Shown: piece after piece, positions 28,284 through 40,369 of the stretch
How the letters are laid out: every line of letters begins with the position of its first letter
How positions within the stretch are numbered: position 1 is the stretch's first letter
NCBI RefSeq assembly: GCF_001618865.1
Contig: NZ_CP015136.1
Span: 6,917,001 to 6,981,000 of the forward strand
Length of the DNA stretch: 64,000 nt
Direction: 5' to 3'
DNA from: Luteitalea pratensis
GTDB taxonomy: Bacteria > Acidobacteriota > Vicinamibacteria > Vicinamibacterales > Vicinamibacteraceae
The notes under the pieces: model-generated
What the model was told of the DNA's origin: nothing
What the model saw: the letters and a program-made list of their open reading frames with translations, nothing else
The model's database searches: none
Position numbers and translations under genes: made by a program

Positions 28284-28973
28284 TTATTGAATCTGCTGCC
28301 CCAGCCGTCCCCAGCGCGTCTTGGTGACGAAGCCAGTGAGCCCGGCGAGCAGCTGCTCGAGGCCGGGCCGCTCGTAGTCGGCAGCGTCGCTCTCGAACGA
28401 CCAGTACACCATCACTGCCCGCCCCTTCACGTACGACTGCGGCAGGAATCCCCAATAGCGGCTGTCCTGCGAGTTGTCGCGGTTGTCGCCCATCACGAAG
28501 AGGTGGCCTTGGGGCACGTTGACCGGGCCGTAGGTCTCGCGCTTGTCGAAGGCGGTCATCTCGCCGTCGGGACGAGGCGGCAGCAGGTAATGCACGTACG
28601 GCTCCTCGAGGGCGGCGCCGTTGATGAAGATCTTCTTGTGCCGGAGCTCGAGCGTCTCGCCCGGCAGGCCGATCACGCGCTTGATGAAGTCGCGCTCCGG
28701 GTCCTCGGGCGACTTGAACACCACGACGTCGCCGCGACGGAAGCTCCGGATCGGCAGCAGCGCCTTCTCGAAGGCCGCCGGCGCGAACAGGAACTTGTTC
28801 ACGACCAGGTGATCGCCGATGAGGAGGTTGTTCTCCATCGAACCGGTCGGGATCTTGAAGGCCTGGAAGCACCAGGTGCGCACGAACAGCGCCAGGATCA
28901 CCGCGATGACGATGGACTCGAAGTACTCGCGCGCAGTGGACTTGGGCGGTCCTGAAGGGGTGCTGGTCGTCAT
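28284..28973 (-). CDS. lepB: signal peptidase I
   Basis: 229 residues from the ATG at 28973, which overlaps the lepA stop by four bases. LepB cleaves signal peptides of exported proteins on the outer face of the inner membrane. There is one N-terminal membrane segment (about 20-36), then the catalytic Ser in PTGSMENN (Ser45) and the general-base Lys in [12 protein letters not shown] (Lys98), and the C-terminal [14 protein letters not shown] signature. The many signal peptides in this window are presumably its substrates. The lepA-lepB operon is widely conserved. Confidence 0.96.
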   Translation of the reverse strand: MTTSTPSGPPKSTAREYFESIVIAVILALFVRTWCFQAFKIPTGSMENNLLIGDHLVVNKFLFAPAAFEKALLPIRSFRRGDVVVFKSPEDPERDFIKRVIGLPGETLELRHKKIFINGAALEEPYVHYLLPPRPDGEMTAFDKRETYGPVNVPQGHLFVMGDNRDNSQDSRYWGFLPQSYVKGRAVMVYWSFESDAADYERPGLEQLLAGLTGFVTKTRWGRLGQQIQ

Positions 28974-30775
28974 GCGTCGGTGCCCACCTTGAGGACGGCG
29001 AGGAAGGCCTCCTGCGGGATCTCGACCCGGCCGACGCGCTTCATGCGCTTCTTGCCTTCCTTCTGCTTTTCGAGCAGCTTCCGCTTGCGGGAGATGTCGC
29101 CGCCGTAGCACTTGGCAAGCACGTTCTTGCGGATCGCCTTGACCGATTCGCGGGCGATGATGCGACCGCCGATCGCGGCCTGGATGGCGACCTCGAACAT
29201 CTGGCGGGGAATCAACTCGCGCATCTTCGCGGCAAGCAGCCGGCCACGCCCATACGCGGTGTCGCGGTGCACGATGATCGAGAGTGCGTCGACGGGCTCG
29301 CCATTGACGAGGATGTCGAGCTTCACGAGCGGCGAATCCCAGTAGCCGGTGACGTGGTAGTCGAGCGACGCGTAACCGCGTGACACCGTCTTGAGGCGGT
29401 CGTAGAAATCGAGCACCACCTCGTTGAACGGCAACTCGTAGGTGATGACGACGCGGCCAGAGGTCATGTACTCGATGTTCTTCTGGGCGCCGCGCTTCTC
29501 CTGACAGAGCTGCAGGATGCCGCCCACGTACTCGGCCGGCGTCAGGATGATCGCCGTGATGATTGGCTCCTCGAGGCGCGAGATGCGGCCCGCGTCCGGC
29601 AGCTTCGACGGGTTGTCCACCTCGTGCGTCTCGCCGTCAGTCGTCGTCACGCGGTACAGCACACCCGGCGCGGTCGTGACCAGGTCGACGTCGAACTCTC
29701 GCTCGAGCCGCTCCTGCACGATCTCCATGTGCAGCAGCCCGAGGAAGCCGCATCGGAACCCGAAGCCGAGCGCCGCCGACGTCTCCGGTTCGAACGCAAA
29801 CGCCGCGTCGTTCAACTTCAGCTTCTCGAGCGCATCGCGCAACTCGGGATACTGATGGCCCTCGACCGGATAGAGTCCGGCAAAGACCATCGGCTTCATT
29901 TCCTGGAAGCCCGGGAACGGCTCGGCGGTCGGCCGCGCCGCTTCCGTGATCGTGTCGCCGATCTGCGCGTCGCCGAGGCGCTTGATGTTGGCGATGACGA
30001 AGCCGACCTCGCCGACGCCGAGACTCTCGACGGGCAGCGGCTTGGGCGAGAAGATCCCGACCTGGTCGATGTCGTACGACTGGCCGTTGATCATCATCGT
30101 CACCTTCATGCCGGCACGGATGGTGCCGTCGATGACGCGGATCTGGACGATGACGCCGCGGTAGGCGTCGTACCAGGAGTCGTAGATCAGGGCCTTGAGC
30201 GGCGCCTCGGACGACCCGGAGGGCGGCGGCACCCGTTCGACGACCGCTTCGAGGATGTCGCGGACGCCGATGCCTTCCTTGGCGCTGGCGAGGATGGCGC
30301 CGTCGGCGTCGAGCCCGATGATCTCCTCGATCTGCCGCTTGGCCTCGTCGGGCATCGCCCCCGGCAGGTCGATCTTGTTGATGACCGGGATGATCTCGAG
30401 GTTGTTGTTGGCCGCGAGGTAGGCGTTCGCGAGCGTCTGCGCCTGCACGCCCTGCGAGGCATCGACGAGGAGCAGCGCACCTTCGCACGCCGACAGCGAA
30501 CGCGTGACTTCGTACGAGAAGTCGACGTGGCCGGGCGTGTCGATGAGGTTCAGGACGTACGGCTGGCCGTCGAGCGCCGTGTAGTCGAGGCGGACCGAGT
30601 GCGCCTTGATGGTGATACCGCGCTCGCGCTCGAGGTCCATGCTGTCGAGCACCTGCGCCTCCATCTCGCGGGCCTGCAGGGCACCCGTGAGCTCGAGGAA
30701 GCGATCGGCCAGCGTCGACTTGCCGTGGTCGATGTGCGCGATGATGGAGAAGTTGCGAACGTAGCGCGGATCCAT
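28970..30775 (-). CDS. lepA: elongation factor 4 (back-translocating GTPase)
   Basis: 601 residues, full length. Domain order is GTPase (P-loop AHIDHGKST at about 14-22, switch [16 protein letters not shown]), beta-barrel domain II, two EF-G-like domains and the LepA-specific C-terminal domain ([25 protein letters not shown]). LepA acts on stalled or mis-translocated ribosomes and in initiation. It is the first gene of the lepA-lepB operon. Confidence 0.97.
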   Translation of the reverse strand: MDPRYVRNFSIIAHIDHGKSTLADRFLELTGALQAREMEAQVLDSMDLERERGITIKAHSVRLDYTALDGQPYVLNLIDTPGHVDFSYEVTRSLSACEGALLLVDASQGVQAQTLANAYLAANNNLEIIPVINKIDLPGAMPDEAKRQIEEIIGLDADGAILASAKEGIGVRDILEAVVERVPPPSGSSEAPLKALIYDSWYDAYRGVIVQIRVIDGTIRAGMKVTMMINGQSYDIDQVGIFSPKPLPVESLGVGEVGFVIANIKRLGDAQIGDTITEAARPTAEPFPGFQEMKPMVFAGLYPVEGHQYPELRDALEKLKLNDAAFAFEPETSAALGFGFRCGFLGLLHMEIVQERLEREFDVDLVTTAPGVLYRVTTTDGETHEVDNPSKLPDAGRISRLEEPIITAIILTPAEYVGGILQLCQEKRGAQKNIEYMTSGRVVITYELPFNEVVLDFYDRLKTVSRGYASLDYHVTGYWDSPLVKLDILVNGEPVDALSIIVHRDTAYGRGRLLAAKMRELIPRQMFEVAIQAAIGGRIIARESVKAIRKNVLAKCYGGDISRKRKLLEKQKEGKKRMKRVGRVEIPQEAFLAVLKVGTDA

Positions 30776-30842
30776 GAAAAGCCCTTCATTATACCGTGGA
30801 GGGTCGGCTCCGCCTCGCGGGCTGGGGTGGGGCTGGGCTTTC

Positions 30843-30897
30843 GTAGGCGTCGAGCTTCAGCTCGACGCTGACCGTCGACCTGAAGGTCGACGGCTAC
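30843..30897. repeat. double palindrome TCGAGCT / TCGACCT
   Basis: Two adjacent perfect stems: GCGTCGAGCT-TC-AGCTCGACGC and CCGTCGACCT-GA-AGGTCGACGG, bounded by CGTAGG and GGCTACG. They lie between lepA (start side) and the citrate synthase stop. They share the TCGACCT core with 11604-11631 and 40022-40251. Confidence 0.7.
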
Positions 30898-30916
30898 GAA
30901 GATCTGAAGATGACGG

Positions 30917-32050
30917 CTATCGCTGGTCGCGCGGCAGGAATCGCTGCGGGTAGGTCGGGCCCACGTAGTCCGCGCGTGGGCGGATCAGGCGGTTGTTCGC
31001 GAGCTGTTCGAGGATATGGGCGGTCCAGCCGGAGACGCGGCTGACGGCGAAGATCGGCGTGTACAGGTCGATGGGGATGCCCATCGTGTAATAGGTGGAC
31101 GCCGAGTAGAAGTCGACGTTCGGGAACAGCTTCTTCTCGCTCGTGACCACCTGCTCGATGCGCTGCGAGATCTGGAACCAGCGCGGGTGGCCGGCGCGTT
31201 CGCCGAGTTCCTTCGACATGCGGCGCAGGTGCGTGGCACGTGGGTCCTCGGTCTTGTAGACGCGGTGCCCGAAGCCGGAGATCTTTTCCTTGCGCGCCAG
31301 CTTGCCGCGCACGAACGCCTCGGCACGGTCGTCGGTCGCGTCTTCCCCGAGGTCGAGCAGCATCTTCATGACCTCGGCGTTGGCGCCGCCGTGCAGGGGC
31401 CCCTTCAACGTGCCGATTCCGGCGACGACGGCGGAGTGCACGTCACTGAGCGTGGCCGCGCAGACCCGGGCCGCGAATGTAGACGCGTTCAGCTCGTGGT
31501 CCGCGTGCAGGATCAGGCCGATGTCGAACGCCCGCACGGAGGTCGGGTCGGGTCGATTCCCCTTCAGCATGTACAGGAAATTGGCAGCCTGGCTGAGCGA
31601 CGTATCGGGAGCGATCAGGCCGCCACCCTGCAGCATCCTGCCGTAGGACGCCACCAGGGTGCCCATCTGTGCCGTCAGGCGGACCGCCTTGCGGTAGTTG
31701 GCCGCGGCGCTGTTGTCGGACGCATCCGGGTCGTAGTGCGACAGCGCGGAGGCCAGCGTCCGCAGCAAGTCCATGCCATCGCCCGGCGGCAAGCTCCGCA
31801 TCAGGCGGACGACGCCGTCCGGCAGGGCACGGGCGGCGGCGAACTGGGATTGAAGGTCGCCGAGCTCGGCGCGGTTCGGCAGGCGGCGATGCCACAGGAG
31901 GTAGCAGACCTCCTCGAACGTCGCCGACTGCGCGAGGTCGTGGACGTCGTAGCCGCAGTAGGACAGGACTCCGCGCTCGCCGTCGATGAAACAGATGGAC
32001 GACGAGGTAGCGACGACGTCTTCGAGACCACCCTTGGCAGCTGCACTCAT
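30917..32050 (-). CDS. gltA: citrate synthase (type I/II, short form)
   Basis: 377 residues from the ATG at 32050. It condenses oxaloacetate and acetyl-CoA in the TCA cycle. Segments include GYDVHDLA, HADHELNASTF with the active-site His, GPLHGGANAEV, the GFGHRVYKTEDPRA motif with His and Arg ligands, and the catalytic-Asp region FYSASTYYTMGIP. Length and the small-domain sequence resemble the citrate/2-methylcitrate synthase group of about 375 residues, so some methylcitrate activity is possible. Flanked by palindromes on both sides; apparently monocistronic. Confidence 0.93.
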   Translation of the reverse strand: MSAAAKGGLEDVVATSSSICFIDGERGVLSYCGYDVHDLAQSATFEEVCYLLWHRRLPNRAELGDLQSQFAAARALPDGVVRLMRSLPPGDGMDLLRTLASALSHYDPDASDNSAAANYRKAVRLTAQMGTLVASYGRMLQGGGLIAPDTSLSQAANFLYMLKGNRPDPTSVRAFDIGLILHADHELNASTFAARVCAATLSDVHSAVVAGIGTLKGPLHGGANAEVMKMLLDLGEDATDDRAEAFVRGKLARKEKISGFGHRVYKTEDPRATHLRRMSKELGERAGHPRWFQISQRIEQVVTSEKKLFPNVDFYSASTYYTMGIPIDLYTPIFAVSRVSGWTAHILEQLANNRLIRPRADYVGPTYPQRFLPRDQR

Positions 32051-32073
32051 GGCGGGGTCAGCATAACCGCTGA

Positions 32074-32265
32074 ACAAGGGACAAGGGACAACGAAAAAGT
32101 CACGAGCGATGACAACGGAAGAGGGATAAGGCACCCAGAAAAGCAACAAGGGAGAGGGAAACCGCCGCGGGGGCGACCATCTCCTTCTCCCTCGATATGT
32201 TCCTTGGGACTCGTCTCTTGTCCCTTGAAGCCCCTGCGACTTCTTCCCTGTCCCTTGTCCCTTGA
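32074..32265. repeat. CAAGGGA-type inverted heptanucleotide repeat, copy 2
   Basis: The left end at 32074-32101 differs from 16055-16082 by one base, and the right end (about 32241-32265) is identical to the right end of copy 1 over about 25 bases. The middle differs and is longer, with extra AAGGGA-like and CTTGTCCC-like words. It fills the space between the citrate synthase and GT2 genes. The conserved ends and variable centre look like a mobile or structure-selected element. Confidence 0.75.
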
Positions 32266-32276
32266 TCCGGCTCTGA

Positions 32277-33773
32277 TTACTCTCCGGCGATCTGCGTGCT
32301 GAGCTCGGCCTCTTCGCCGCCGAACTGCTGCAGCAGGGACATGCCGCCCATGTACAGGAAGCCGACCTGGAACAGCACGAGGAACGGCAGCGTGCCGTAG
32401 ATGCCGTTGGCGAGGGCGTAGAAGACGGTGCCGGTGAAGTAGAGCCCGAGGGCCAATTCGAGCATCGGCTGCCAGATCATCAACTGGTGGTACTTCTTGC
32501 CGATCCAGTCGTCGCCGTTGCGCTCGACGCCGTGCTTGGGCGTGCGGACAAACTCGCTCTGCTTGCCGAGGATCGCCTCGAGGACCGCGCGGGTGTTGTT
32601 GACCGAGAGGCCGATTCCCACGGCCATCAGCAGCGGCAGGTACTTCAGGCGGGTCTTCCAGTCCTGCGGATAGGCCTGCATCTGGCAGAACGCGTAGAAA
32701 TTGACCACCGAGAACGTGGCCGCGAAGAACATCGGGATGTCGATCAGCAACATCTCCGACCAGCCCATGTTGTAGCGCACGTACATGGACGGGAACATCA
32801 GGACGCAGAGCGCCACCATCAGCAGGTAGTTGAAGTTGGCGCTGAGGTGGAAGAACGCCTCGGCCTTGACGCGGAACGGCAGGTCGGCACTGAGCAGCTG
32901 CGGCAGCAGCTTGATGCAGGTCTGGATCGAGCCCTTGGCCCACCGGAACTGCTGGGACTTGAAGCTGTTCATCTCCACCGGCAGTTCGGCCGGGGTGATG
33001 ACGTCCTGCATGAACACGAAGCGCCAGCCCTTGAGCTGGGCGCGGTAGCTCAGGTCGAGGTCCTCGGTCAGCGTGTCGTGCTGCCAGCCGCCAGCCTGTT
33101 CGATGGCGTCGCGGCGCCAGATCCCCGCCGTGCCGTTGAAGTTGAAGAAGCAGCCGGCGCGATTGCGGCTGCCGTGCTCGAGCACGAAATGGCCGTCGAG
33201 CATGATCGACTGAATCCGCGTCAGCGTCGAATAGTCAGCGTTGATGTGGCCCCACCGGGCCTGGACCATCCCGACCTGCGGATCGCCGAACTGCGGCAGC
33301 GCGCGGTGCAGGAAGTCGGCCGGCGGCACGAAGTCAGCGTCGAAGATCGCGATGTAGCGGCCCTCGGCAACGTTCATGCCCGCCTCGAGCGCGCCGGCCT
33401 TGTAGCCGGTCCGGTCGGTGCGACGGAGATAGCTGATGTTGAATCCCTGGAGCTGCCAGCGACGGACCGCGAGGGCGGCGACGTCGACGGTTTCGTCTGT
33501 CGAGTCGTCCAGGACCTGGATCTCCATCAACTCCTTGGGATAGTCCATCCGGCAGACCGCGTCGATCAGGCGGTCCACCACGTACATCTCATTGAAGATC
33601 GGAAGCTGGATCGTCACGACCGGCAACGGGTCGAGTTGCGGCCGCGGCCCGGGCACGTGGTCGGCGTAGCGCTTGTACCAGTACACCATCACGTACCGGT
33701 GCCAGCCGTAGAACGCCAGGATGCTCAGGACGAAGAAGTACGCCGCAAGAGTGGCGAGTTCCGAGAGGTTCAT
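32277..33773 (-). CDS. processive family-2 glycosyltransferase (cellulose/mannan synthase-like)
   Basis: 498 residues. The GT2 core has the D-D-D-QxxRW arrangement: VLDDSTDET, FDADFVPP, TEDLDLSYR and QQFRWAKG, flanked by one N-terminal and about four or five C-terminal membrane segments. This architecture belongs to membrane synthases that polymerise beta-linked glycans (cellulose, glucomannan) or transfer glucose to lipid. No PilZ domain and no bcs partner is nearby, so the polymer cannot be named. The gene is divergent from mutS2; its promoter region contains an inverted repeat at 33790-33821. Confidence 0.88.
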   Translation of the reverse strand: MNLSELATLAAYFFVLSILAFYGWHRYVMVYWYKRYADHVPGPRPQLDPLPVVTIQLPIFNEMYVVDRLIDAVCRMDYPKELMEIQVLDDSTDETVDVAALAVRRWQLQGFNISYLRRTDRTGYKAGALEAGMNVAEGRYIAIFDADFVPPADFLHRALPQFGDPQVGMVQARWGHINADYSTLTRIQSIMLDGHFVLEHGSRNRAGCFFNFNGTAGIWRRDAIEQAGGWQHDTLTEDLDLSYRAQLKGWRFVFMQDVITPAELPVEMNSFKSQQFRWAKGSIQTCIKLLPQLLSADLPFRVKAEAFFHLSANFNYLLMVALCVLMFPSMYVRYNMGWSEMLLIDIPMFFAATFSVVNFYAFCQMQAYPQDWKTRLKYLPLLMAVGIGLSVNNTRAVLEAILGKQSEFVRTPKHGVERNGDDWIGKKYHQLMIWQPMLELALGLYFTGTVFYALANGIYGTLPFLVLFQVGFLYMGGMSLLQQFGGEEAELSTQIAGE

Positions 33774-33789
33774 AGACGGAGACAGTCTC

Positions 33790-33821
33790 TACAATTTTCG
33801 TGCCCAGGCACACGAATTGTA
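33790..33821. promoter_or_regulatory. inverted repeat with opposed TACAAT boxes (operator or promoter candidate)
   Basis: The arms ACAATTTTCGTGCC and GGCACACGAATTGT are imperfect reverse complements. TACAAT occurs at the left end on the plus strand (33790-33795) and at the right end on the minus strand (33816-33821). It sits 17 bases upstream of the GT2 start in an unusually AT-rich divergent gap. It could be a regulator site overlapping the -10 box for the GT2 gene. Confidence 0.45.
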
Positions 33822-33947
33822 AATCGTACCGTACGAACGGCTGGGTGGTCAAACCAATAACGGGTTATCACGCACGCGGCAATCTGCTTCGTGATACGCT
33901 ACGAGGTTCGTCCGCGCCGGATCCTCCAGCGTCGGCAGTCACCCACC

Positions 33948-36410
33948 ATGCACGCCACCACGCTCCGCGCTCTCGAGTTCGATCAGATCGCAGCCGTGGT
34001 GCGCTCGTACGCGGTGACCCCTCTTGGCTCGCGCGCGCTGGACCGGCTCGTGCCTTCCACTGAGCCGGTGCGCGTCGCTGAGGCCCTTGACCTGACCGGT
34101 GAGGCGGTCCTGCTGCTGCAGGACCATCAGGCCTTCCCGCTTCGCGCCGGCGAGGCTGTCAGCGCCGCCCTCGATGGGCTCGCGCTCCAGGGCCGTCCCC
34201 TCGAACCGCTCCGGTTGCTCGCGCTGGCGGACTTCTTCGACTCGGTGGATCGCACCGCCGCGCTCGTGGAACGGGCCGCCACTCGCCTGCCGGCTCTCGC
34301 GGCCGTCGCGCGCCGGACCTCGCGCTTCGTGGACGAGAACGCCCGGGTCCGCAAGGCCATCAGCCAGCACGGCGACGTCCAGGATGACGCCAGTCCGGCC
34401 CTGGCCAGCGTCCGGGACAAGCTTCGCCGCCAGCGGCAGCGCCTCCGCGGGACGCTCGAGTCCTACCTGAGAGGCAGGGACACCGCGAAGTACCTCCAGG
34501 AGCAGGTCGTCACCGAGCGCAATGGCCGGTACGTCCTCGTGGTGCGAGCCGAGCACCGCGGCTCCATCCCGGGCCTGATCCACGGAGCGTCGGCCAGCGG
34601 CGCCAGCCTTTATCTCGAGCCACTCAGCACCGTCGACGTCAACAACGACATCGTCGCGCTCGAGGAGCAGGAGGCCGAGGAAGTCCGGCGGATCCTGCTC
34701 GCCCTGACCGATGGCTACCGCGCCCGGGCGGCCGAACTGCAGGCGACGCTGGCGGCAGCCACCGACCTGGACGTGATCCAGGCCAAGGCCCGGTGCTCGA
34801 TGTCGTTCAACGGCGTCCGCCCCGCGCTCTCGCACGACGGCCGGCTCGAATTGCGATCTGCCCGCCATCCGTTGCTGATTCCGGCCGTGGCGCGCCGGCT
34901 TCCCGAGTCTGAAGGTCGCGTCGCCCGCGACACCGAGCCGGTCGCCAGCGATCTGCTCGTGGTGCCACCCGCCAAGGCGCTCGTCATCACCGGCCCGAAC
35001 ACCGGCGGCAAGACGGTGGCCCTCAAGACGGCGGGACTGCTCGTCCTGATGGCCCAGGCCGGCGTGTTCGTGCCCGCCGAAGCGGGTTCGCGCCTGCCGG
35101 TCTTCCGGAGCGTGTTCGCCGACATCGGCGATGAGCAATCCATTGCCGCCAACCTGAGCACGTTCTCGTGGCACATCACGAGCATCGTCGCGATGGAGAA
35201 GGCCCTGGCCCTGCCGGCGCTCGTGCTGCTCGACGAGGTCGGCAACGGCACCGACCCGATCGAGGGCGGCGCGCTCGGCGTGGCGATCATCGACCACTTC
35301 CGGCAGCGCGGCGCGGTCGTCGTCGCCACGACACATTACGAGACGATCAAGTCGTACGCGACCAGCACCGCTGGGGTGACCTGCGCAGCATTCGGCTTCG
35401 AGCCGGGGACGTTCGCTCCGACGTACCGCCTGATCTACGGATCGCCCGGCGGCAGCCTCGCCTTCGAGATCGCCGCACGCCTGGGGCTGCCCCGACCCGT
35501 GCTCGATGCCGCGCTCGCCTGGCGCAGCGACAACGAAGTTCGCCTCTCGGAGCAGATGGCGAAGCTGGATCGCGAGCTGCAGTCGCTCGACCACGAACGG
35601 CGCCTGACGGTGCAGGCCCGAGCCCAGGCCGAAGCGTCGGAGCGTCAACTGCGCACCCGCGAGGATGCGCTCCGTGAACGCGAGGCGCAGTTCACACGCA
35701 AGCTCGAACAGCGCCTGAACGAACAGCTCCGGGACGCCCGTGCGGAGGTCGACAAGGTCGTGGCGGATCTCCGCCAGCAGGCCGCCGCGCTCGAAAAGAC
35801 GCAGCAGAAACGTATCGCGCCGATCCCGACTGGAGTCACCGGCGACCTGCGCGTGTCCGCTCGAACGGCGCTGGACTCGATCGCCGACCGGGTCCGCGAG
35901 GGAGGGGCGACGTTGCCGTCCGAGCCGGTGATGCCGCCGACCGCCGAAGCGGCCGGCCCACTCGCTGCCGGCGATCGGGTCGAGGTCGGGATCCTGCGCT
36001 TGCACGGCGTCGTCCGTACATTGGCGGGCAAGGACGCCGAGGTGGACGTCAACGGCAAGCGGATGCGGGTGAAGGTGGCGGAGTTGCGCAAGATCGGTGG
36101 CGCCGCGACGACGGCGGCGCCGACCGTCAACGTCCGCCTCGCGTCGCGCGGCGAGAAGACCGGCGGCGGCGCGGATTTGAATGTCATCGGTTGCACGGTG
36201 GACGAAGCCATCGACCGGACGGACAAGTTCCTGGACGAGGCCGCGATGCAGGAACTGCGGACCGTCCGGGTGATCCACGGGCATGGCACCGGCCGGCTGC
36301 GGCAGGCGCTCAGCGGCTACCTGAACGCGCATCCGTTGGTGTTGCGGGCGGCGCCGGCCCCCAACGACATGGGTGGTGGCGCCGTCACGCTGGTGGAGTT
36401 GAGGGACTAG
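33948..36410 (+). CDS. mutS2: endonuclease MutS2 / ribosome-collision factor family
   Basis: 820 residues from the ATG at 33948. MutS2 has the MutS core and ATPase domains without the mismatch-recognition domain, plus a C-terminal Smr nuclease-like domain. Visible are Walker A GPNTGGKT (about 346-353), the Walker B region ALVLLDEVGNGTDP, a long coiled coil (about 525-640), a KOW-like segment and the Smr domain (about 740-820) with VIHGHGTGRLR. Proposed roles are suppressing recombination and, in Bacillus, rescuing collided ribosomes. It leads the mutS2-dnaG-rpoD cluster. Confidence 0.95.
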   Translation: MHATTLRALEFDQIAAVVRSYAVTPLGSRALDRLVPSTEPVRVAEALDLTGEAVLLLQDHQAFPLRAGEAVSAALDGLALQGRPLEPLRLLALADFFDSVDRTAALVERAATRLPALAAVARRTSRFVDENARVRKAISQHGDVQDDASPALASVRDKLRRQRQRLRGTLESYLRGRDTAKYLQEQVVTERNGRYVLVVRAEHRGSIPGLIHGASASGASLYLEPLSTVDVNNDIVALEEQEAEEVRRILLALTDGYRARAAELQATLAAATDLDVIQAKARCSMSFNGVRPALSHDGRLELRSARHPLLIPAVARRLPESEGRVARDTEPVASDLLVVPPAKALVITGPNTGGKTVALKTAGLLVLMAQAGVFVPAEAGSRLPVFRSVFADIGDEQSIAANLSTFSWHITSIVAMEKALALPALVLLDEVGNGTDPIEGGALGVAIIDHFRQRGAVVVATTHYETIKSYATSTAGVTCAAFGFEPGTFAPTYRLIYGSPGGSLAFEIAARLGLPRPVLDAALAWRSDNEVRLSEQMAKLDRELQSLDHERRLTVQARAQAEASERQLRTREDALREREAQFTRKLEQRLNEQLRDARAEVDKVVADLRQQAAALEKTQQKRIAPIPTGVTGDLRVSARTALDSIADRVREGGATLPSEPVMPPTAEAAGPLAAGDRVEVGILRLHGVVRTLAGKDAEVDVNGKRMRVKVAELRKIGGAATTAAPTVNVRLASRGEKTGGGADLNVIGCTVDEAIDRTDKFLDEAAMQELRTVRVIHGHGTGRLRQALSGYLNAHPLVLRAAPAPNDMGGGAVTLVELRD

Positions 36411-36418
36411 GGTCGGAC

Positions 36419-38178
36419 GTGCTTTACCCGCGGGAGCTCATCGACCAGATCCGGCATGCCGCGGATATCGTGCAGGTCGTTCAGGAGTACGTCCCGCTGC
36501 GCAAGGCGGGCACGACGTACAAGGGGTTGTGCCCCTTTCACGGGGAACGGACGCCGTCGTTCACGGTGAACCGGGACAAGGGGTTCTTCCACTGCTTCGG
36601 CTGCGGCCAGGGCGGTGATGTCTTCAAGTTCGTCGAACTCCAGGAGGGCGTGGGGTTCCACGATGCCGTGAAGCGGGTGGCGGCGCGGTGCGGCATCACG
36701 CTGCCCGAGGCGCCTGCATCGCCCGAGGCGCACGCGGAGGAGGCAGAGCGGGAGGCGCTGCTGAAGGCGCACGAACTGGCGCGGGCGTTCTACGCGGCCC
36801 AGCTCGCGAGTCCGGCAGGGACGGCGGCGAGGGAACTGCTGAAACGTCGGGATGTCCGATCCGAGGCGGTTGAAACGTTTGGAATCGGGTATGCCCCACC
36901 GTCGCGGGACATGCTGGTCCGGCACCTGAAGCAGCAGGGCTTCTCGCCCGGCCAACTGGTGCGAGGCGGATTGGCCGTCCAGCGCGACGACGGCAGCGTG
37001 GTGGACCGGTTCCGGCAACGTCTGTTGTTCCCGATCCACCGGGAGGGCGGGTCGGTGGTGGCTTTTGGCGGGCGGGCGATGGCCGATGATCAGGTACCCA
37101 AGTACCTGAATTCTCCGGAAACGCCGCTCTATACCAAAGGACGGGTGCTGTACGGGCTGCATTTGAGCAAGCACGCCATCAGACAGGCCGGCAGCGTCGT
37201 AATGATGGAGGGCTACTTCGACGTCCTGCAGGCGTGGCAGGGCGGAGTGGCCCACACGGTGGCGTCGAGCGGGACGGCACTGACGCAGCCGCAGGCGCAG
37301 ACGCTCCGGCGTTTCGCCTCGAAGGTGGTGTTGAGTTTCGATGCCGACGGCGCCGGCCAGAACGCGGCGGCAAAGTCGGGGGATCTGCTCGTGGCCGAGG
37401 GCTTCCAGGTCAGCGTCGCCCTGCTGCCGGAGGGTGAGGACCCCGATACGTTCGTCCGGCGCTACGGCGGGGACGCCTATCGGGAGAAGGTGTCGCAGGC
37501 GCGGCCGTACCTGGACTTCGTGCTCGACCGCGCGGCGGCGCGGCACAACGTGAAGGATCCGACCGGTCGTGTCGCGTTCCTGAACGAAATGCTGGCCGTG
37601 GCCGCCCGCATCCCGGAGGCACTGGCGCGGGATCAGTTCGCGGATCGGCTCGCCCATCGCGCGCAGGTGGGCGAGGAGACGGTCCGGCAGGAGATTCGCA
37701 AGGCCGCAGTGACCAGGCAGGAGACCCTGCCCGACACGGCGCGCCGTGCGTCGATGCCTGGCCTGAGCCAGGCGGAACGTGAGCTCATCGTCGGCGTGAT
37801 GACCACGCCGCGCGAGGCGATGCTCGCGATGGATGCGCTCGAGGATGCCGATCTCGAGCAGTTGCGCACCGGGCGGTTGTTGCGCCTGGTGCTCACCACG
37901 GACGTGCGGGACCCGGACCAGATGCCGGCACAGGTCCTGTCAGGTCTCACAGAAGAGGAGCGCCGGTGGGTCACCGGATTGACGATGAGCGCGGGCGTCG
38001 TGGCGACGCCCGAGTCGTGCGTACGAGTGATACGAACGCTGCGGCTGGAGCGGGAGCGGGCAAGCGTGCAGCGGGAGATCGACCAGCTGCAGGAGGCCGG
38101 CGGCGCGGCGAACACGGAGCGAATCCTGGCGCTATGGTTGCAAAAAAAGGCACTACTGGAACGGATCGAGGCCCTGAA

Positions 38179-38182
<4 letters not shown>
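36419..38182 (+). CDS. dnaG: DNA primase
   Basis: 587 residues from a GTG at 36419, eight bases after mutS2. DnaG makes RNA primers for replication. The N-terminal zinc-binding domain is complete (C38, H41, C59, C62), followed by the RNA-polymerase core with [13 protein letters not shown] and the TOPRIM motifs EGYFDVL and [10 protein letters not shown]-terminal helicase-interaction region with LERIEALK ends the protein. Translation is coupled to rpoD by a GTGA overlap, matching the classical dnaG-rpoD macromolecular synthesis operon. Confidence 0.96.
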
Positions 38183-39945
<1,763 letters not shown>

Positions 39946-40021
39946 CAGACGACCGCCCGCATCACGGCGGCCGGTGGAAATGCCGGAATGCCGCAATGCC
40001 GGGAATGTCGAAATCACAGGA

Positions 40022-40251
40022 TGTAGCCGTCGACCTTCCGCCTTCGCCAGAGGCTACGGCGGACAAGTCAGGTCGACGCTCAAGGGGCGCCCACACAGGG
40101 CGCCCCTTTTTCATTCACGGCGAACGCCGAATGCCGCACGCTGACCCGCCGAGAACACGTGTCCGGCGGGTAGTCGGCGCCGCCACTTTGTTTGTAGGCG
40201 TCGACCTTCCGCCTTCGCCAGACGCTACGGCGGACAAGTCAGGTCGACGCC
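40022..40251. repeat. two near-identical 59-base palindromic elements flanking a terminator
   Basis: Copies at 40022-40080 and 40193-40251 differ at only a few positions. Each has outer arms GTCGACCT / AGGTCGAC and an inner arm TCCGCCTTCGCCAGA..CTACGGCGGA. The inner arm recurs, in reverse, at 60778-60806 inside the end of the zinc-ribbon gene. The whole 39946-40369 gap (424 bases) has no gene; it also holds AATGCCG-type 8-base repeats at about 39976-40008. Confidence 0.75.
40083..40111 (+). terminator. intrinsic terminator of the rpoD operon
   Basis: A perfect 10-bp stem AGGGGCGCCC / GGGCGCCCCT with loop ACACA is followed by five T residues. It is the only clear Rho-independent terminator in the window and closes the mutS2-dnaG-rpoD cluster. 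Confidence 0.92.
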
Positions 40252-40332
40252 TCCCGACTGGTTCTCGACCTGTCGCCAGATAGTTCGTCCCAACTTTCAT
40301 TGTTCTGCCTGCCTTTTCTCCACTAGATCATC

Positions 40333-40362
40333 TTGTGGAGAGGCCTGTGGTCGGGCTACGCT
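40333..40362 (+). promoter_or_regulatory. candidate promoter of padR, leaderless
   Basis: TTGTGG at 40333-40338 and TACGCT at 40357-40362 are 18 bases apart. The padR ATG follows seven bases after the -10 box, so the transcript probably starts at the start codon. Confidence 0.45.
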
Positions 40363-40369
40363 TCGACAC

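Noticed and set aside
33939-36332. A 797-codon frame antisense to mutS2
   Set aside because: Composition is Arg/Ala/Gly/His-rich without motifs; mutS2 on the other strand has every family signature. This is the usual antisense shadow in high-GC genes.
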